Below are positions 63,877-64,000 of a stretch of 64,000 bases of DNA, in pieces. The DNA is from CAZKBP01 sp964551015 (GTDB taxonomy: Bacteria > Bacteroidota > Bacteroidia > Cytophagales > Microscillaceae), in assembly GCA_964551015.1 (NCBI GenBank), contig CAZKBP010000003.1:212718-276717 (forward strand), in the 5' to 3' direction. A model generated the notes under the pieces. It was not told where the DNA came from, made no database searches, and saw only the letters and a program-made list of their open reading frames with translations. The translations under genes were made by a program, and so were the position numbers. The first letter of the stretch is position 1; each line of letters starts with the position of its first letter.

Positions 63877-64000
63877 GAGAAGTCTCAAGTTGTAAGATCG
63901 TTCTACGACGATGGTTTGAGAAGTCTCCAGCGGTAAGATCGTTCTACGACGCTCGTTGGAGAAGTCTCAAGAGGAAAGATCTTTCAACGACGATCGTTGG
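63877..64000. repeat. 41-bp tandem repeat running off the window
   Basis: Three copies at 63877-63917, 63918-63958 and 63959-63999. Each starts GAGAAGTCTC, then has a 7-nt variable stretch (AAGTTGT, CAGCGGT, AAGAGGA), then AAGATCGTTCTACGACG and a short variable end. GATCGT and ACGATC flank TCTACG as an inverted repeat in the first copy. 41 is not a multiple of 3, so it is not protein coding. Confidence 0.8.

Noticed and set aside
63877..64000. Possible CRISPR array
   Set aside because: The variable slot is only 7 nt, copies are directly joined at 41 bp, and no cas gene is in the window.

Overview
The window looks like a chromosomal segment of a Bacteroidota bacterium, most likely a marine or freshwater member of the Cytophagales or Saprospiria; the exact genus cannot be fixed from the sequence alone. 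Reasons: a TonB receptor with an N-terminal carboxypeptidase-like domain, a sensor kinase with a Reg_prop propeller and Y_Y_Y domain, a fused CcoN-CcoO cbb3 oxidase, a b558-type three-gene succinate dehydrogenase, TAnnTTTG-type -7 promoter elements, few Shine-Dalgarno sites, and an overall composition in the mid-40s percent GC by eye. No prophage, CRISPR array or intact transposon was seen. One tRNA gene (Arg, ACG) is present.

Layout. 0-8.7 kb: an RND/ABC efflux adaptor, a TPR membrane protein, a DUF2911 protein, a TonB receptor with a small holin-like membrane protein, a beta-barrel protein and a DUF2167 protein. 8.7-10.7 kb: rarA and a GNAT acetyltransferase. 10.9-17.8 kb: an alpha-glucan block (glgB, a GH57/DUF3536 protein, and a convergent GH31 alpha-glucosidase). 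18-19.5 kb: an NAD(P)-binding protein and an aldo/keto reductase. 19.6-23.1 kb: a large hybrid-type sensor kinase. 23.7-30.3 kb: the cbb3 oxidase operon ccoNO-ccoQ-ccoP, a single-domain globin, ccoG, fixH and a SafE-like protein, ending in a clear terminator. 30.5-38.8 kb: small regulators (AraC, HxlR, DeoR), a HIT-GT2-thioesterase run, a SurA-like protein, a SemiSWEET and a deoxyribonucleotidase. 39-45.1 kb: ppc and sdhCAB, i.e. C4 metabolism feeding the respiratory chain. 45.4-53.7 kb: tRNA-Arg, two hydrolases, a ferredoxin, an orphan osmoprotectant-type ABC ATPase, a methyltransferase, a GT4 and a MoeB-rhodanese fusion. 54.1-56.8 kb: a secreted GH2 enzyme with a C-terminal malectin-like domain. 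57.4-63.8 kb: a PadR-FtsX permease-PD40-PD40-hydrolase module. The right edge enters a 41-bp tandem repeat.

Most notable signals. (1) Many intergenic leaders are written in a degenerate 7-nt register (units such as AACTCAC, AACCCAT, AACTCAA) that runs directly into the start codon of the next gene. The same 7/21-nt register builds a roughly 200-bp repeat block at 23.25-23.46 kb that generates spurious ORFs in several frames. (2) The PadR gene is preceded by three evenly spaced CCTAA-N5-TTAGG palindromes covering its own promoter. (3) A 41-bp tandem repeat with a 7-nt variable slot runs off the right end. (4) The MoeB homologue lacks all four zinc cysteines.
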